The notes under the pieces: generated by a model
What the model saw: the letters and a program-made list of their open reading frames with translations, nothing else
What the model was told of the DNA's origin: nothing
The model's database searches: none
Shown here: positions 28,069 to 38,762 of the stretch, one piece after another
Position numbering within the stretch: position 1 is the stretch's first letter
Layout: each line of letters starts with the position of its first letter
Program-made: the position numbers and the translations under genes
Assembly (NCBI GenBank): GCA_902536545.1
Contig: CACAXS010000003.1
Coordinates: forward strand, 1-64,000
Source of the DNA: an uncultured Prochlorococcus sp.
GTDB lineage: Bacteria > Cyanobacteriota > Cyanobacteriia > PCC-6307 > Cyanobiaceae
Reading direction: 5' to 3'
Length of the DNA stretch: 64,000 bases

Positions 28069-30825
28069 TCAGCTAGGTTTGAAAACGATCTCATCTTTTT
28101 TAGCAGGATTAAGTTTAATTGTTATATTTTTTTTGTTTTTGAAGTTATCCTCTAAAAGTTTTGCAGCCAAGGGATTTTCTATTTGTCTTCTAAGTTCCCT
28201 GCTAAGTGGCCTAGCACCATATTCAGGTTCGTAAGAATCGTTTGCAATTTTATTAATAACTTTTTTGTCTATATCGATATTTATTTTCTGTTCAAGTAGC
28301 AGATTTTTTAAATCTTCTGTTTGTAAAATTATTATTTTTTGAAGTTCATCAATAGATAATGGATTAAACTTTACTACTTCGTCAATTCTATTTAAAAATT
28401 CAGGTCTAAAAATTGAAGACAATGTATTACTAATGGAATCATCTAAGGTTTGTTGGTCCTTTTCTATCTTTTCCTCACTTTTAGAAATCTTTTGTGAATA
28501 CTCTAGTATAGACTTACCAGCTAGGTTGCTTGTCATGATGATTACGGTATTTTTGAAGTCTACGGTCCTTCCTTGAGAGTCAGTTAATCTTCCTTCATCT
28601 AAGACTTGTAAAAGGATATTAAAAACTTCTGAATGTGCTTTTTCTATCTCATCAAGAAGTATTACTGAATAGGGTTTACGTCGCACAGCTTCAGTTAATT
28701 GACCTCCTTCTTCATAACCAACATAACCTGGAGGAGCTCCCAAAAGTCTTGCTACAGCATTTTTTTCCATATATTCACTCATGTCTAATCTTAAAAGTGC
28801 GTCTTCTTCATCAAATAAAGCTGTTGCAAGAGATTTTGCTAATTCTGTTTTGCCAACCCCTGTAGGACCCATAAATAAAAAAGATCCAATAGGTCTTTTA
28901 GGACTTTTCATGCCAACGCGAGCTCTTCTAATTGCAGCAGAAACAGCTTCTATGGCTTTTTCTTGTCCAATAACTTTTTCACTTAGTTCTGTTTCTAGAT
29001 TGACTAATTTCTTACGTTCATTTGAAACTACTTTAGAAATTGGAATACCTGTAATTTTTGAGACAACATCAGCAATATCATCAGGTTCAACTTGATATTT
29101 AAAAGGAAAATTTCTATTTTTCTTTATTTTATTAAAGTTCTCTTCAACTTTTTGTATTTCATTATGTATTTCATTTAACTCTTCTTCAAGCTTTTCTAAA
29201 TAATCCAGATCATTTTCAATTTCGGGATTTGATTTATCTTTAATTTGTTTGGTTAACTTATCTTCTTCTTTCATTAAAATAGATAGTTGCTCCATTTCCT
29301 CACGCAAATTGTTCCAATTGTCCAAAAGAACGTTCAATTTTACCTCTGATTGTTGTCTCATATTCAACAGTTTTTCTTGATCTTCGATATTTTCTCCTTG
29401 CAAATTATTCAGTTTTTCATTAATAGTAAGAAGTTTGTTTTCTTGTTGGAGAATTATTTGAGGCTTTTTATTAGACTCGATTTTTAACTCTGCAGCTGCT
29501 TCATCAATTAAATCTATTGCTTTATCAGGAAGACATTTATCGCTGATATATCTGTCGGCCAATTTTGCAGAATAGTTTACAGCTTCTTCAGAAATTTTTA
29601 TGCCATGATGTGATTCATATTTCTTTTTGATACCTTGCAGTATTTTTGCGCTTAATTCTACTGAAGGTTCATTAACAGCTATCTTTTGAAAGCAATTATT
29701 TAATGCCTGATCTTTTTCAATAGTTTCACGAAATTTCTCAGGTGTTGTTGTACCGATACATCTAAGTTCTCCTTCAGCCAGTAAAGGTTTTAAGATATTG
29801 CTGATGTCGGTAGAAGATCTGTCAGAACTTAATATTGCATGAATTTCATCAATAAATAAAATCATTCCTTGGCTTGGATTGTTTAGTTCCTGCATTATTA
29901 AGCTTAGCCTTTCTTCTAGTTGGCCTCTAAATTTTGTACCCGAAACTAAAGCACCTAAGTCAAGCGAAATAATTTTAAAGTCTTTTAAAGAATCTGGAAC
30001 TTTTTTGTCTACAATTAATTGCGCAAGAAATTTTGCAATTGAGGTTTTACCAACTCCAGGATTGCCGATAAGTATAGGATTATTTTTGTTTCTTCTGCAG
30101 AGTACCCTCATTAAATTATTGATCTCATTTTCTCTCCCTAAAACAGGATCCAGTAGGCCTTTTTTAGCTGCTTCTGTTAAATCTTTTCCATAAATTGAAA
30201 GAGCATTTTCATCTTCCTCAACTTGTTTTTTGGTTTCAATTTGAAGTTTACTTTTGGGTAATGGAACAATAGTTTCTTTAAATTTCTCTTCTTTAACTAA
30301 AGTCTCTTTATTTGATTCAAAATTTGATTGATTATTAATTTCTAGTACGTTCTCATTATTAAAATAATCTTTTGATTGATTAATATTTGGAAAAAACTTT
30401 AATTCTTCTTCTAACTTTTCCATCGAAAGGTTGCCTTCTTCAAAAACATAATTTCCAATTCTTAAATCTCTTCCAAGAGCAATTAGTAAATGAGGGATTT
30501 CTATGAATCTAGATCCCCATTGGATTTTAATCTGATTCGCATTATCTAATAAAATTTCTAAATCTTCACCGATAGTAAAAATATCTGACTCATTTGTTGG
30601 TGTCTCTTCTAAAAAATCTTCTGTTATATCTAAAACTGCATCTTGGTCGATTGATAATTTTTCAATGAAAGCATAGAATTCACTTGATGAGAACAATGTA
30701 TGAATTATGTGTTCAATATTAAATTCGCTATGATCCCATTTTTTTGCTGTTTCTTCCCCTAATAAAAGAAGATTCCAACTGATATCGCTAAATAGTTCAG
30801 GACTGGATGTAAGTGTTTCTCTCAT
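28069..30825 (-). CDS. clpB: ClpB-type AAA+ chaperone (probably the cyanobacterial ClpB2 paralog)
   Basis: A 918-residue Hsp100 protein with two AAA+ modules. D1 has Walker A GNPGVGKTS and Walker B ILFIDEIHAIL; a ~130-residue coiled-coil middle domain follows (LLTINEKLNNLQGEN to EENFNKIKKNRN); D2 has GPTGVGKTELAKSLA, the GYVGYEEGG pore loop and VILLDEIEKAH. The middle domain length separates it from ClpC and ClpA. The first ~150 residues are poorly conserved compared with typical ClpB, and the D1 pore loop reads TKFRGQLEERL, with Phe in place of Tyr. Both features fit the second cyanobacterial ClpB. No IGL/F ClpP-docking loop is obvious, so it should act as a chaperone. Confidence 0.85.
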   Translation of the reverse strand: MRETLTSSPELFSDISWNLLLLGEETAKKWDHSEFNIEHIIHTLFSSSEFYAFIEKLSIDQDAVLDITEDFLEETPTNESDIFTIGEDLEILLDNANQIKIQWGSRFIEIPHLLIALGRDLRIGNYVFEEGNLSMEKLEEELKFFPNINQSKDYFNNENVLEINNQSNFESNKETLVKEEKFKETIVPLPKSKLQIETKKQVEEDENALSIYGKDLTEAAKKGLLDPVLGRENEINNLMRVLCRRNKNNPILIGNPGVGKTSIAKFLAQLIVDKKVPDSLKDFKIISLDLGALVSGTKFRGQLEERLSLIMQELNNPSQGMILFIDEIHAILSSDRSSTDISNILKPLLAEGELRCIGTTTPEKFRETIEKDQALNNCFQKIAVNEPSVELSAKILQGIKKKYESHHGIKISEEAVNYSAKLADRYISDKCLPDKAIDLIDEAAAELKIESNKKPQIILQQENKLLTINEKLNNLQGENIEDQEKLLNMRQQSEVKLNVLLDNWNNLREEMEQLSILMKEEDKLTKQIKDKSNPEIENDLDYLEKLEEELNEIHNEIQKVEENFNKIKKNRNFPFKYQVEPDDIADVVSKITGIPISKVVSNERKKLVNLETELSEKVIGQEKAIEAVSAAIRRARVGMKSPKRPIGSFLFMGPTGVGKTELAKSLATALFDEEDALLRLDMSEYMEKNAVARLLGAPPGYVGYEEGGQLTEAVRRKPYSVILLDEIEKAHSEVFNILLQVLDEGRLTDSQGRTVDFKNTVIIMTSNLAGKSILEYSQKISKSEEKIEKDQQTLDDSISNTLSSIFRPEFLNRIDEVVKFNPLSIDELQKIIILQTEDLKNLLLEQKINIDIDKKVINKIANDSYEPEYGARPLSRELRRQIENPLAAKLLEDNFKNKKNITIKLNPAKKDEIVFKPS

Positions 30826-31083
30826 AAACTATAAAATTACAGTTGATTATTAATTAATATTCTAAATAGTATTTGCATTAATAATCATCAAATAATTTTT
30901 AAATTGTAAGATGAATTTAAAAATATCTTTTTTAGAGGAGTTACAGGGATTTTGGAATTAATAAAAGCGTTAACTAATATTTAAGTTGTTGTGAAATTAA
31001 AAATTTATAATTGGTTAAAATATATATTTCAGATATTAGCCAAATAGTTCAGCTATTTATAGGATTTAAATAGTAATAATTAA

Positions 31084-32379
<1,296 letters not shown>

Positions 32380-32382
32380 TTT

Positions 32383-34050
32383 TTAGCGCTTAAGTTTTTC
32401 TAAACGTGAGCCTTTTCTCATACTTAATTGGCACTTTATCCAATCAATACTTATTGGTAATGCGAAAAAAAGTGGCAACAATGCAAAATTATTTTGTTTA
32501 TTGGTTACAAGTAAGGCAGATGCAATTGATAAACTTCCTATAAGAATTGAATGACCTAAAGTTTTTTGAGCAGTAAACATTTTTTTGAATTGCCTATCAG
32601 ACTCTCCCATTCTTATTTGCAATTGTAAATCGCCCTGCTCTAATCTTTCTAAACTTTCATCTATTCTTTTGGGAATGCCAACAGCTTTCGATCCTAATTC
32701 ACCTACTTGCCTTCCAAATTGGTTAATTAAATCGTTGGGAGTTTGATTATTTGAAGTCATAAGTTCTATTAAATAAGGCTTGGTAACTGATACAAGGTTA
32801 AACCCTGGATCAAGCATTCTACCAACTCCTTCAAAAGTTGATAAAGCTCTCATCACAAAGATTAAATCTACTGGTAGTTGAAATGGTGTTTCATAAACAA
32901 GTTCGTATAAATCTCCAGATAATTTTTCAATAATATTTGGACTAAATGGTGGTGTTAAGGCTTCTTTAAGCATCAATCTGACTAATCTTCTGACTGGTCC
33001 TACATCAATATCTTTTGAAATTAGCCCAGCTTGTTGTAATTGACTGACAAGTGATGAGGCGTCTCTTAAAGCAGCAGACTTAACCATCCCCCCTAAGCTT
33101 GTTTGAAGATTATTTGAGATATTTCCCATCATTCCAAAATCATAAAAGATCAATTTACCTTCATTTGAAACTGCTAGATTTCCTGGATGAGGGTCTGCAT
33201 GAAAAAAACCATAATTTACTAATTGTTTTAAATAACTTATGGCGCCTATTTCTGCGATTTTAGGTAAATCTATTTCTTGTGATTGTAATTTGTCTAAATC
33301 GCTTATTTTTGTTCCTTCTAGATAACTTAAACAAAGGACTTTTTCACTGCTCATATCCCAAATTACTTCAGGAACTTTAACATTTTCATCATCAAGAAAT
33401 TGCTGTCTAAATCTTGCTGCATATTGTGCTTCACAATTAAAATCAAGCTCCTTCATGAGAACTTTCCTGCACTCTTTAGCAATCTCAACCCAGTTTCTAC
33501 CTCGACTCCAATTTTTATTTTTCTGCAATAATCCTGCTATTTGCTGCATTATGCCCAAATCTATAATGAACAATTCTTTTAAATTAGGTCTTTGCACTTT
33601 AAATACTACTTTCTTACCATCTTTTAAAGTCGCCCTATGGACCTGAGCTAGTGATGCTGATCCAACCGGATCACATATTATTTGATCTATTTCATTAAAC
33701 TTAGATCCTAGTTCTTCTTTTATAGTTTCTTCAACTTGCGCAAATGAAAAATTAGGAACTTGATCTTGCAATTTAGACAATTCCTGAATCCAAGTATTAG
33801 GAATTAAATCGGGTCTCGCTGATAATAATTGTCCAATTTTAATAAATGCTGATCCAAGCTTTATTAATTGATTTGTAAACCACCTAGCTCTTTTAATTTG
33901 GACCCTACTTTTTTCATTTTTCTTAGTTTGGAAAATTGTAAATCTAATATTATCTATCCATAAATTTATTAAAAGCGAAATCAGAGTTATCCAAATAAGA
34001 AAGGCCCTCTTCAATTTTTTAAAACGATAATGAAGAATTTGATAACTCAT
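32383..34050 (-). CDS. ABC1/UbiB (AarF) family atypical kinase
   Basis: A 555-residue protein of the ABC1K family. It has the KxGQ motif in AFIKIGQLLSARPDLIP, the alanine-rich GSASLAQVHRATLKDGKKVVFKVQRP loop, the catalytic NYGFFHADPHPGNL and the DFG-like IFYDFGMMGN. Two hydrophobic segments lie near the C-terminus (about residues 505-535). Family members are ATPase/kinases linked to quinone synthesis and, in phototrophs, plastoquinone and tocopherol metabolism. Its start overlaps the stop of 34047-34364 by 4 bases, so the two are translationally coupled. The substrate is unknown. Confidence 0.9.
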   Translation of the reverse strand: MSYQILHYRFKKLKRAFLIWITLISLLINLWIDNIRFTIFQTKKNEKSRVQIKRARWFTNQLIKLGSAFIKIGQLLSARPDLIPNTWIQELSKLQDQVPNFSFAQVEETIKEELGSKFNEIDQIICDPVGSASLAQVHRATLKDGKKVVFKVQRPNLKELFIIDLGIMQQIAGLLQKNKNWSRGRNWVEIAKECRKVLMKELDFNCEAQYAARFRQQFLDDENVKVPEVIWDMSSEKVLCLSYLEGTKISDLDKLQSQEIDLPKIAEIGAISYLKQLVNYGFFHADPHPGNLAVSNEGKLIFYDFGMMGNISNNLQTSLGGMVKSAALRDASSLVSQLQQAGLISKDIDVGPVRRLVRLMLKEALTPPFSPNIIEKLSGDLYELVYETPFQLPVDLIFVMRALSTFEGVGRMLDPGFNLVSVTKPYLIELMTSNNQTPNDLINQFGRQVGELGSKAVGIPKRIDESLERLEQGDLQLQIRMGESDRQFKKMFTAQKTLGHSILIGSLSIASALLVTNKQNNFALLPLFFALPISIDWIKCQLSMRKGSRLEKLKR

Positions 34051-34364
34051 TTAATTTTATTATTTATAGTTTTATTAATGAGATCAATTTGCTTATTGAT
34101 ACCTTCAATTTCATTTAAAGCTTTTTTTATTTTGTAATCTTGATAAGTATTTGTAGACTCATTTTCATGAATATTTTCGGCTTTTTCCAGTCTTGATGCT
34201 TCTTCAATTATGGACTCTTTTAAACTATCAAATTCTTTTTTAAGAATTTCTGGAGTATCCTGAGCAATATTTGTTGCTTCTTGAATTTTTTCAACCAATA
34301 TTTCGTTAAATTTTTCGGTTACTTTCTTAATGGCAGCTTTTAAAAGGTAATCAGAATTGGTCAT
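34047..34364 (-). CDS. Small coiled-coil protein coupled to the ABC1 kinase gene
   Basis: A 105-residue, highly charged, almost wholly helical protein with no recognised family. Heptad-like stretches run through KKVTEKFNEILVEKIQEATNIA, EILKKEFDSLKESIIEEASRLEKAE and IKKALNEIEGINKQIDLINKTI. It has no cysteine and no membrane segment. The ATGA overlap with the downstream kinase gene makes co-expression likely, and a scaffold or partner role for the kinase is a reasonable guess only. Confidence 0.75.
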   Translation of the reverse strand: MTNSDYLLKAAIKKVTEKFNEILVEKIQEATNIAQDTPEILKKEFDSLKESIIEEASRLEKAENIHENESTNTYQDYKIKKALNEIEGINKQIDLINKTINNKIK

Positions 34365-34619
34365 GAAAAATATAATGTTTCAACGGCAATTGATTTTTCG
34401 ATATGACTTAATAATAGATCAATACAGAACATTTCACGTAACTGATCATTTTGATAATTAATTTTTTATGTTTTTCCTATGTAAGTTTGTTTCTATATTA
34501 AGCTTTTTTCTCTTTTTTCTTTTAACTTATATCTATACAAAGGTTCAGGTATTTACTTTAAGAATATCTTCTAACCAAGAACTCATCTAATTAACTACTA
34601 AAAAAGGAGTTTTTAAAAA

Positions 34620-35576
34620 TTGGAAATCATTGAGTCAGATGTAGTTATTATCGGCGGTGGCCCGGCCGGATGTACTTGCGCACTTTATACATCTCGTTCA
34701 AACTTAAAGACAGTAATTTTAGACAAAAATCCATCTGTTGGCGCCTTAGCAATAACTCATCAAATAGCTAACTATCCAGGAGTTCCGGTTGATATAAGTG
34801 GAGAGAAATTACTTACTTTAATGAGAGAACAGGCTGTGCAATACGGCACAGATTATAGAAGAGCGCAAGTGTTTGGAATTGACGCAAATGGAGAATGGAA
34901 AATGGTTTATACGCCCGAAGGCACTTTCAAAGCTAAAGCACTTGTTCTTGCAAGTGGAGCTATGGGTAGGCCTGCGTCATTTAAGGGAGAAGCTGATTTT
35001 CTTGGCAAAGGAGTAAGTTATTGTGCTACATGTGATGGAGCTTTTTACAAAAATAGAGAAGTTGCTGTCGTTGGAGTGAACAAGGAGGCAATTGAAGAGG
35101 CAAATGTTCTTACCAAATTTGCTTCTACTGTACATTGGATAACATCTAGTGATCCTAAATCAGATAATGAAGAGGCTATGGAATTGATGGATAATTCAAA
35201 TATAAAACATTGGAGTAGAACAAGACTATTGGAAATATTGGGTGATGATATGGGTGTGAATGGGGTTGTTGTAAAAAATAAGCAAGAAGAAAATCCTATT
35301 AACTTAAATTTAGATGGAGTCTTTGTCTATATGAGTGGTTCAAAGCCGATTACTGATTTTTTAGGGGATCAAATTGCTTTAAAAGAAGATGGAGGTGTTA
35401 TTGTGGATGACTTTATGTCTACAAACTCTGATGGGGTATGGGCTATTGGAGATATAAGAAATACACCATTTAAGCAAGCAGTTGTTGCGGCTTCTGATGG
35501 ATGTATTGCCGCGATGTCAATTGATAGATATTTAAATAGTAGAAAAAATATAAGAGTAGATTGGATTCATTCTTAA
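34620..35576 (+). CDS. Thioredoxin-reductase-like flavoprotein lacking the NADPH motif (DDOR-like disulfide oxidoreductase)
   Basis: A 318-residue two-domain flavoprotein. The FAD domain has GGGPAG at residues 12-17 and the C-terminal GVWAIGDIRNTPFKQAVVAASDGCIAA; the redox pair is C135/C138 in CATCDG. The second domain should carry GxGxxA and the HRR motif that binds NADPH phosphate, but here the loop reads VGVNKEAIEEA (151-161) and no HRR follows. This matches what is known of the cyanobacterial diflavin-linked disulfide oxidoreductases, in which NADPH binding is lost. TTG start at 34620, with AAGGAG about 10 bases upstream, is well supported. Monocistronic by layout; the protein substrate is unknown. 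Confidence 0.85.
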   Translation: MEIIESDVVIIGGGPAGCTCALYTSRSNLKTVILDKNPSVGALAITHQIANYPGVPVDISGEKLLTLMREQAVQYGTDYRRAQVFGIDANGEWKMVYTPEGTFKAKALVLASGAMGRPASFKGEADFLGKGVSYCATCDGAFYKNREVAVVGVNKEAIEEANVLTKFASTVHWITSSDPKSDNEEAMELMDNSNIKHWSRTRLLEILGDDMGVNGVVVKNKQEENPINLNLDGVFVYMSGSKPITDFLGDQIALKEDGGVIVDDFMSTNSDGVWAIGDIRNTPFKQAVVAASDGCIAAMSIDRYLNSRKNIRVDWIHS

Positions 35577-35597
35577 AAAAAATATTAATTCTTTACT

Positions 35598-35879
35598 TTA
35601 AAGGGGTGTTGCTTCAGAAATATAAGCGACTCCTCCGTAGTAGCTTAAATCATCCCTGATATTATCTCTCATTTTATCTATTAATTCTTGCTCACAGAAA
35701 ACAATTACATGAGCATTTGATCCATATCCAGTAAATTCCATATCTTCAGTTACAACTCTTTCAGGCCCTCTGCCTGTTGCGTGTTTCATAACTGTATATC
35801 CGGGAACATTAGCTTTTTCTAATGTTTTAATGATTGCATCTAGTTCTCTTTCACTAAATATCAAGTCTAATCTTTTCAT
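35598..35879 (-). CDS. sbtB: SbtB-like PII-family regulator of the bicarbonate transporter SbtA
   Basis: A 93-residue ferredoxin-like PII fold. The block VPGYTVMKHATGRGPERV corresponds to the nucleotide-binding GYTVM-GKG segment of SbtB, and the T-loop region follows (VTEDMEFTGYGSN). The C-terminal strand DLSYYGGVAYISEATPL ends without the CGPxGC extension of the redox-sensitive R-loop found in freshwater SbtB. SbtB binds adenine nucleotides including cAMP and controls SbtA. The gene starts 2 bases after sbtA, and the three-gene order bicA-sbtA-sbtB makes the assignment strong even though the protein is divergent. Confidence 0.88.
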   Translation of the reverse strand: MKRLDLIFSERELDAIIKTLEKANVPGYTVMKHATGRGPERVVTEDMEFTGYGSNAHVIVFCEQELIDKMRDNIRDDLSYYGGVAYISEATPL

Positions 35880-35881
35880 TT

Positions 35882-36880
35882 TTATAGAGGGGAAAGTGGG
35901 ATAATAGTATTTACTAAACTCATATATATTGGGATGCCGAGAACTATATTGAATGGGAAAGTTAAACCTAGTGTAGTTGAAATATAATAACTAGATTTAG
36001 CCTCTGGAACTGTCATCCTCATCGCTGCAGGAACTGCTAAATAAGAGGCGCTTGCACATAAAACCACAAATAAGAGTGCGTTGCCAGATCCTAAAGATAA
36101 AAATCTTGCAACGAAAACACCAATAAATGCATTAAATAAAGGCATAAAAATAGCAAAGCCAATTAAGAATGAACCCGCATTCTTCAGTCTAGGCAATCTT
36201 TGAGCAGCGACTATTCCCATATCTAACAAGAAGAAGCATTCTGCTCCATAGAATAATTGTCCAGTAAAAGGCTCCATTTTTGCAATCCCTGAGGGATTAC
36301 TAGAAGCAGTGAGAAATCCTACAATTAAGCTTGAGAGCAATAAATAAACTGATCCATTCAAAAGTGATTCGTGTAATATTGCGCTTAGATGCATTTTTCT
36401 TGATTTTGGTCTATTTTTGGGAGCTGCAAATTTTACAAGTAATAATCCAACAATTATTGCAGGAGATTCCATTAAAGCTAGGGCGCCAACCATAAACCCA
36501 TCAAAAGCTATTTTTTGACTTTCCAAAAAACTTTCTGCGGAAATAAATGTAACAGCACTAATTGAACCGTATGCTGCTGCTATTGCCGCTGAATTAAAGA
36601 CGTCAAACTTAAATCTTAAAATTAAAAATCCAATCAGCGGGATTGCTAATGACATCAGTATTGCAGCACTTAATGTAGGCAATACTTGATCTGTAAAACC
36701 ACTTTTCTGTATCTCTATACCTCCTTTAAACCCAATAGCTAGAAGCAAATACAAGGAGAAGAGTTTAGGTAATGGAGCTGGTATTTCTAAATCAGATTTA
36801 AAGATTACTGATATTGCTCCAATTAAAAAGAAAAGAACTGGAGGGGCTAATACATTTTGCAGAATTGGATTAATTTCCAT
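35882..36880 (-). CDS. sbtA: Sodium-dependent bicarbonate transporter SbtA
   Basis: A 332-residue polytopic membrane protein with about ten hydrophobic segments, of the SbtA/DUF897 family. The N-terminal FKSDLEIPAPLPKLFSLYLLLAIGFKGG and AAIAAAYGSISAVTFISAESFLE are the conserved cores of the two inverted repeats, and YYISTTLGLTFPFNIVLGIPIY is near the end. It imports bicarbonate with sodium at high affinity. It is shorter than the ~370 residues of Synechocystis SbtA, mainly in the central cytoplasmic loop. It lies between bicA and sbtB with gaps of 6 and 2 bases. Confidence 0.92.
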   Translation of the reverse strand: MEINPILQNVLAPPVLFFLIGAISVIFKSDLEIPAPLPKLFSLYLLLAIGFKGGIEIQKSGFTDQVLPTLSAAILMSLAIPLIGFLILRFKFDVFNSAAIAAAYGSISAVTFISAESFLESQKIAFDGFMVGALALMESPAIIVGLLLVKFAAPKNRPKSRKMHLSAILHESLLNGSVYLLLSSLIVGFLTASSNPSGIAKMEPFTGQLFYGAECFFLLDMGIVAAQRLPRLKNAGSFLIGFAIFMPLFNAFIGVFVARFLSLGSGNALLFVVLCASASYLAVPAAMRMTVPEAKSSYYISTTLGLTFPFNIVLGIPIYMSLVNTIIPLSPL

Positions 36881-36886
36881 AAATTA

Positions 36887-38539
36887 TTAGGCTATTTCAC
36901 TTAGAGCCGTTTCTAAAGCTTCTTTTCTTGTTTCAATAATGCCTTCAACTCCAAACTTAGCTAATCTATCTTTTACTTTTTCATTCGCCCCAGCAACAAA
37001 TGCTTTTCTAGAGTTATTTTTTGCTTCCTGCATCATGTCCTCTATAGCGAGAGTCGCCGTCACTCCAAGTCGTGGAACATCAGTGATATCTAATATCAAA
37101 ACCTTGTAATTTCTAACTAGCATCATTCTCTCAGATATACCTTTAGCTGCTCCAAAACTAAGTGGTCCTTTAAGTCTAAATAACATTACTTCTCCTGAAC
37201 ATCTATCTAGAAGTGCTTTTTCATCAGCAGGCAAAGCATTTTTTCCTTGAGCATCTTCTGATAAAGGATTATCCTCATCCATTCCTTCTAGTTGAGTTTC
37301 TGTTATTGAATCAATAGTGAGCATATTTGCTATGAATACACCTACTAAAACCGCCCAAATTAAATCCCAAAAAACAGTCATCAAAAGTACGCCGTACATT
37401 ACTACTGATGTTTTTAAAGATAATTTGTGAGCCCTCCTCAAGAATCCCCAATCAATAATATCTAGGCCTACTTTTATAAGAATTCCTGCAAGCAATGCAG
37501 TTGGTATTTGCTCAGCTAAAGGTCCTGCACCAACTAAAACTATCAACAAAACAACCGAGTGAACCATACCAGAAATTGGAGTTGATCCTCCAGATTTAAC
37601 ATTTATAACTGTTCTCATGGTTGCTCCTGCTCCAGGTAAACCTGAAAACAGACCTGCAATAGCATTTCCTATGCCTTGACCAATAAGTTCTCTATCAGAA
37701 TTATGTTTTGTCTGAGAGATATTGTCTGCTACTAAAGATGTCAGTAAGGAGTCAATTGCTCCAAGTACTGCTAGGACTAATCCTGCTTTGAAAATTATTG
37801 GGAAATATTGATTAAAACTCGGGAAATTTAAAGATGGAACTCCCCTTGGGATTTCTCCAATTCTATCAATAGATCCATCCCCAAAAATTAATATTGATAT
37901 TGGGGTAACTATCAATAGGGCTAAGAGAGGAGAGGGAACCCACTGACTTATTTTTCTAGGAGTAAGAAATACTATACCTAGCGTCATTATTGCTACTCCA
38001 ATAGCAGCACCATTGGGCTGGAAATTTGAAAATACAGTAGTTAAAGATTCGACTACTCCACCTCGAGTGCTAATTCCAAGTAAAGGTCCAATCTGAAGCG
38101 CAATGATGATCACTCCAATACCAGACATAAATCCAGAAACAACAGAATATGGAACTAGAGTAATGTATTTACCTAGTTTGAGAATCCCGAATAATATTTG
38201 CAGTAAGCCGCCAATGACTACCGCTGCCATAACTAAAGGTAAAATTTGTCCTGCAGAAAGATCTCTTGGAACCCCTACTGCTGCTAAGCCTGCTACTACA
38301 CCTGCAACAGTTACACTCATGGGGCCAGTAGGTCCACTTACTTGAGCAGGTGTTCCGCCGAACAATGCTGCTAAAAAACCAACTACTACTGCTCCGTATA
38401 GTCCATAAATTGCTCCGCCAGGCCCTAACGCAGCATTACCAAAAGCAAGAGCGAGAGGTAAAGCCACTACTGCGGCTGTGATGCCTCCAAGAATATCGCC
38501 TCTTACATTTTTCAGATGAAATCCATTAATTATTTTCAA
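36887..38539 (-). CDS. bicA: SulP-family bicarbonate transporter BicA
   Basis: A 550-residue SulP transporter: a membrane domain of 10 or more helices (GGITAAVVALPLALAFGNAALGPGGAIYGLYGAV, then QVSGPTGPMSVTVAG) and a C-terminal cytoplasmic STAS domain from about residue 435 (SGEVMLFRLKGPLSFGAAKG, VLILDITDVPRLGVTATLAIEDM). In marine cyanobacteria SulP proteins next to sbtA are low-affinity, high-flux bicarbonate importers. A TTG start at 38539 is supported by AAGGAG seven to eight bases upstream. It heads a bicA-sbtA-sbtB operon. Sulfate transport cannot be excluded from sequence but the context argues against it. Confidence 0.9.
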   Translation of the reverse strand: MKIINGFHLKNVRGDILGGITAAVVALPLALAFGNAALGPGGAIYGLYGAVVVGFLAALFGGTPAQVSGPTGPMSVTVAGVVAGLAAVGVPRDLSAGQILPLVMAAVVIGGLLQILFGILKLGKYITLVPYSVVSGFMSGIGVIIIALQIGPLLGISTRGGVVESLTTVFSNFQPNGAAIGVAIMTLGIVFLTPRKISQWVPSPLLALLIVTPISILIFGDGSIDRIGEIPRGVPSLNFPSFNQYFPIIFKAGLVLAVLGAIDSLLTSLVADNISQTKHNSDRELIGQGIGNAIAGLFSGLPGAGATMRTVINVKSGGSTPISGMVHSVVLLIVLVGAGPLAEQIPTALLAGILIKVGLDIIDWGFLRRAHKLSLKTSVVMYGVLLMTVFWDLIWAVLVGVFIANMLTIDSITETQLEGMDEDNPLSEDAQGKNALPADEKALLDRCSGEVMLFRLKGPLSFGAAKGISERMMLVRNYKVLILDITDVPRLGVTATLAIEDMMQEAKNNSRKAFVAGANEKVKDRLAKFGVEGIIETRKEALETALSEIA

Positions 38540-38762
38540 AGATGCTCTCCTTAAAATAAATACTTGACTAGAAGATATTATCTCTTAATGACGTAAATTT
38601 GTGAAAAATAAAGATTGTGCAAAATATTTTTGTAACTTTTTTTGCTCTTACTAAATAAATTTTAGTTAATTTTCCTGAACAAAAGTAGTCTCTGATTGAT
38701 TTATGTGCGTGGCGAGCAATTAATGTATTAGATAAATATTTTTCAATTTAAATAATATTCAA

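Noticed and set aside
31042..31058. Six-base-pair hairpin AAATAG/CTATTT ahead of eno
   Set aside because: An A/T-rich 6-bp stem of this kind is expected by chance in this composition, and it is neither next to a T-run nor at the ribosome binding site.
34468..34590. Plus-strand 40-codon ORF (MFFLCKFVSILSFFL...) upstream of the DDOR-like gene
   Set aside because: It comes from a T-rich tract, has no ribosome binding site and would end just before the AAGGAG of the next gene. A small membrane peptide cannot be excluded but nothing supports it.
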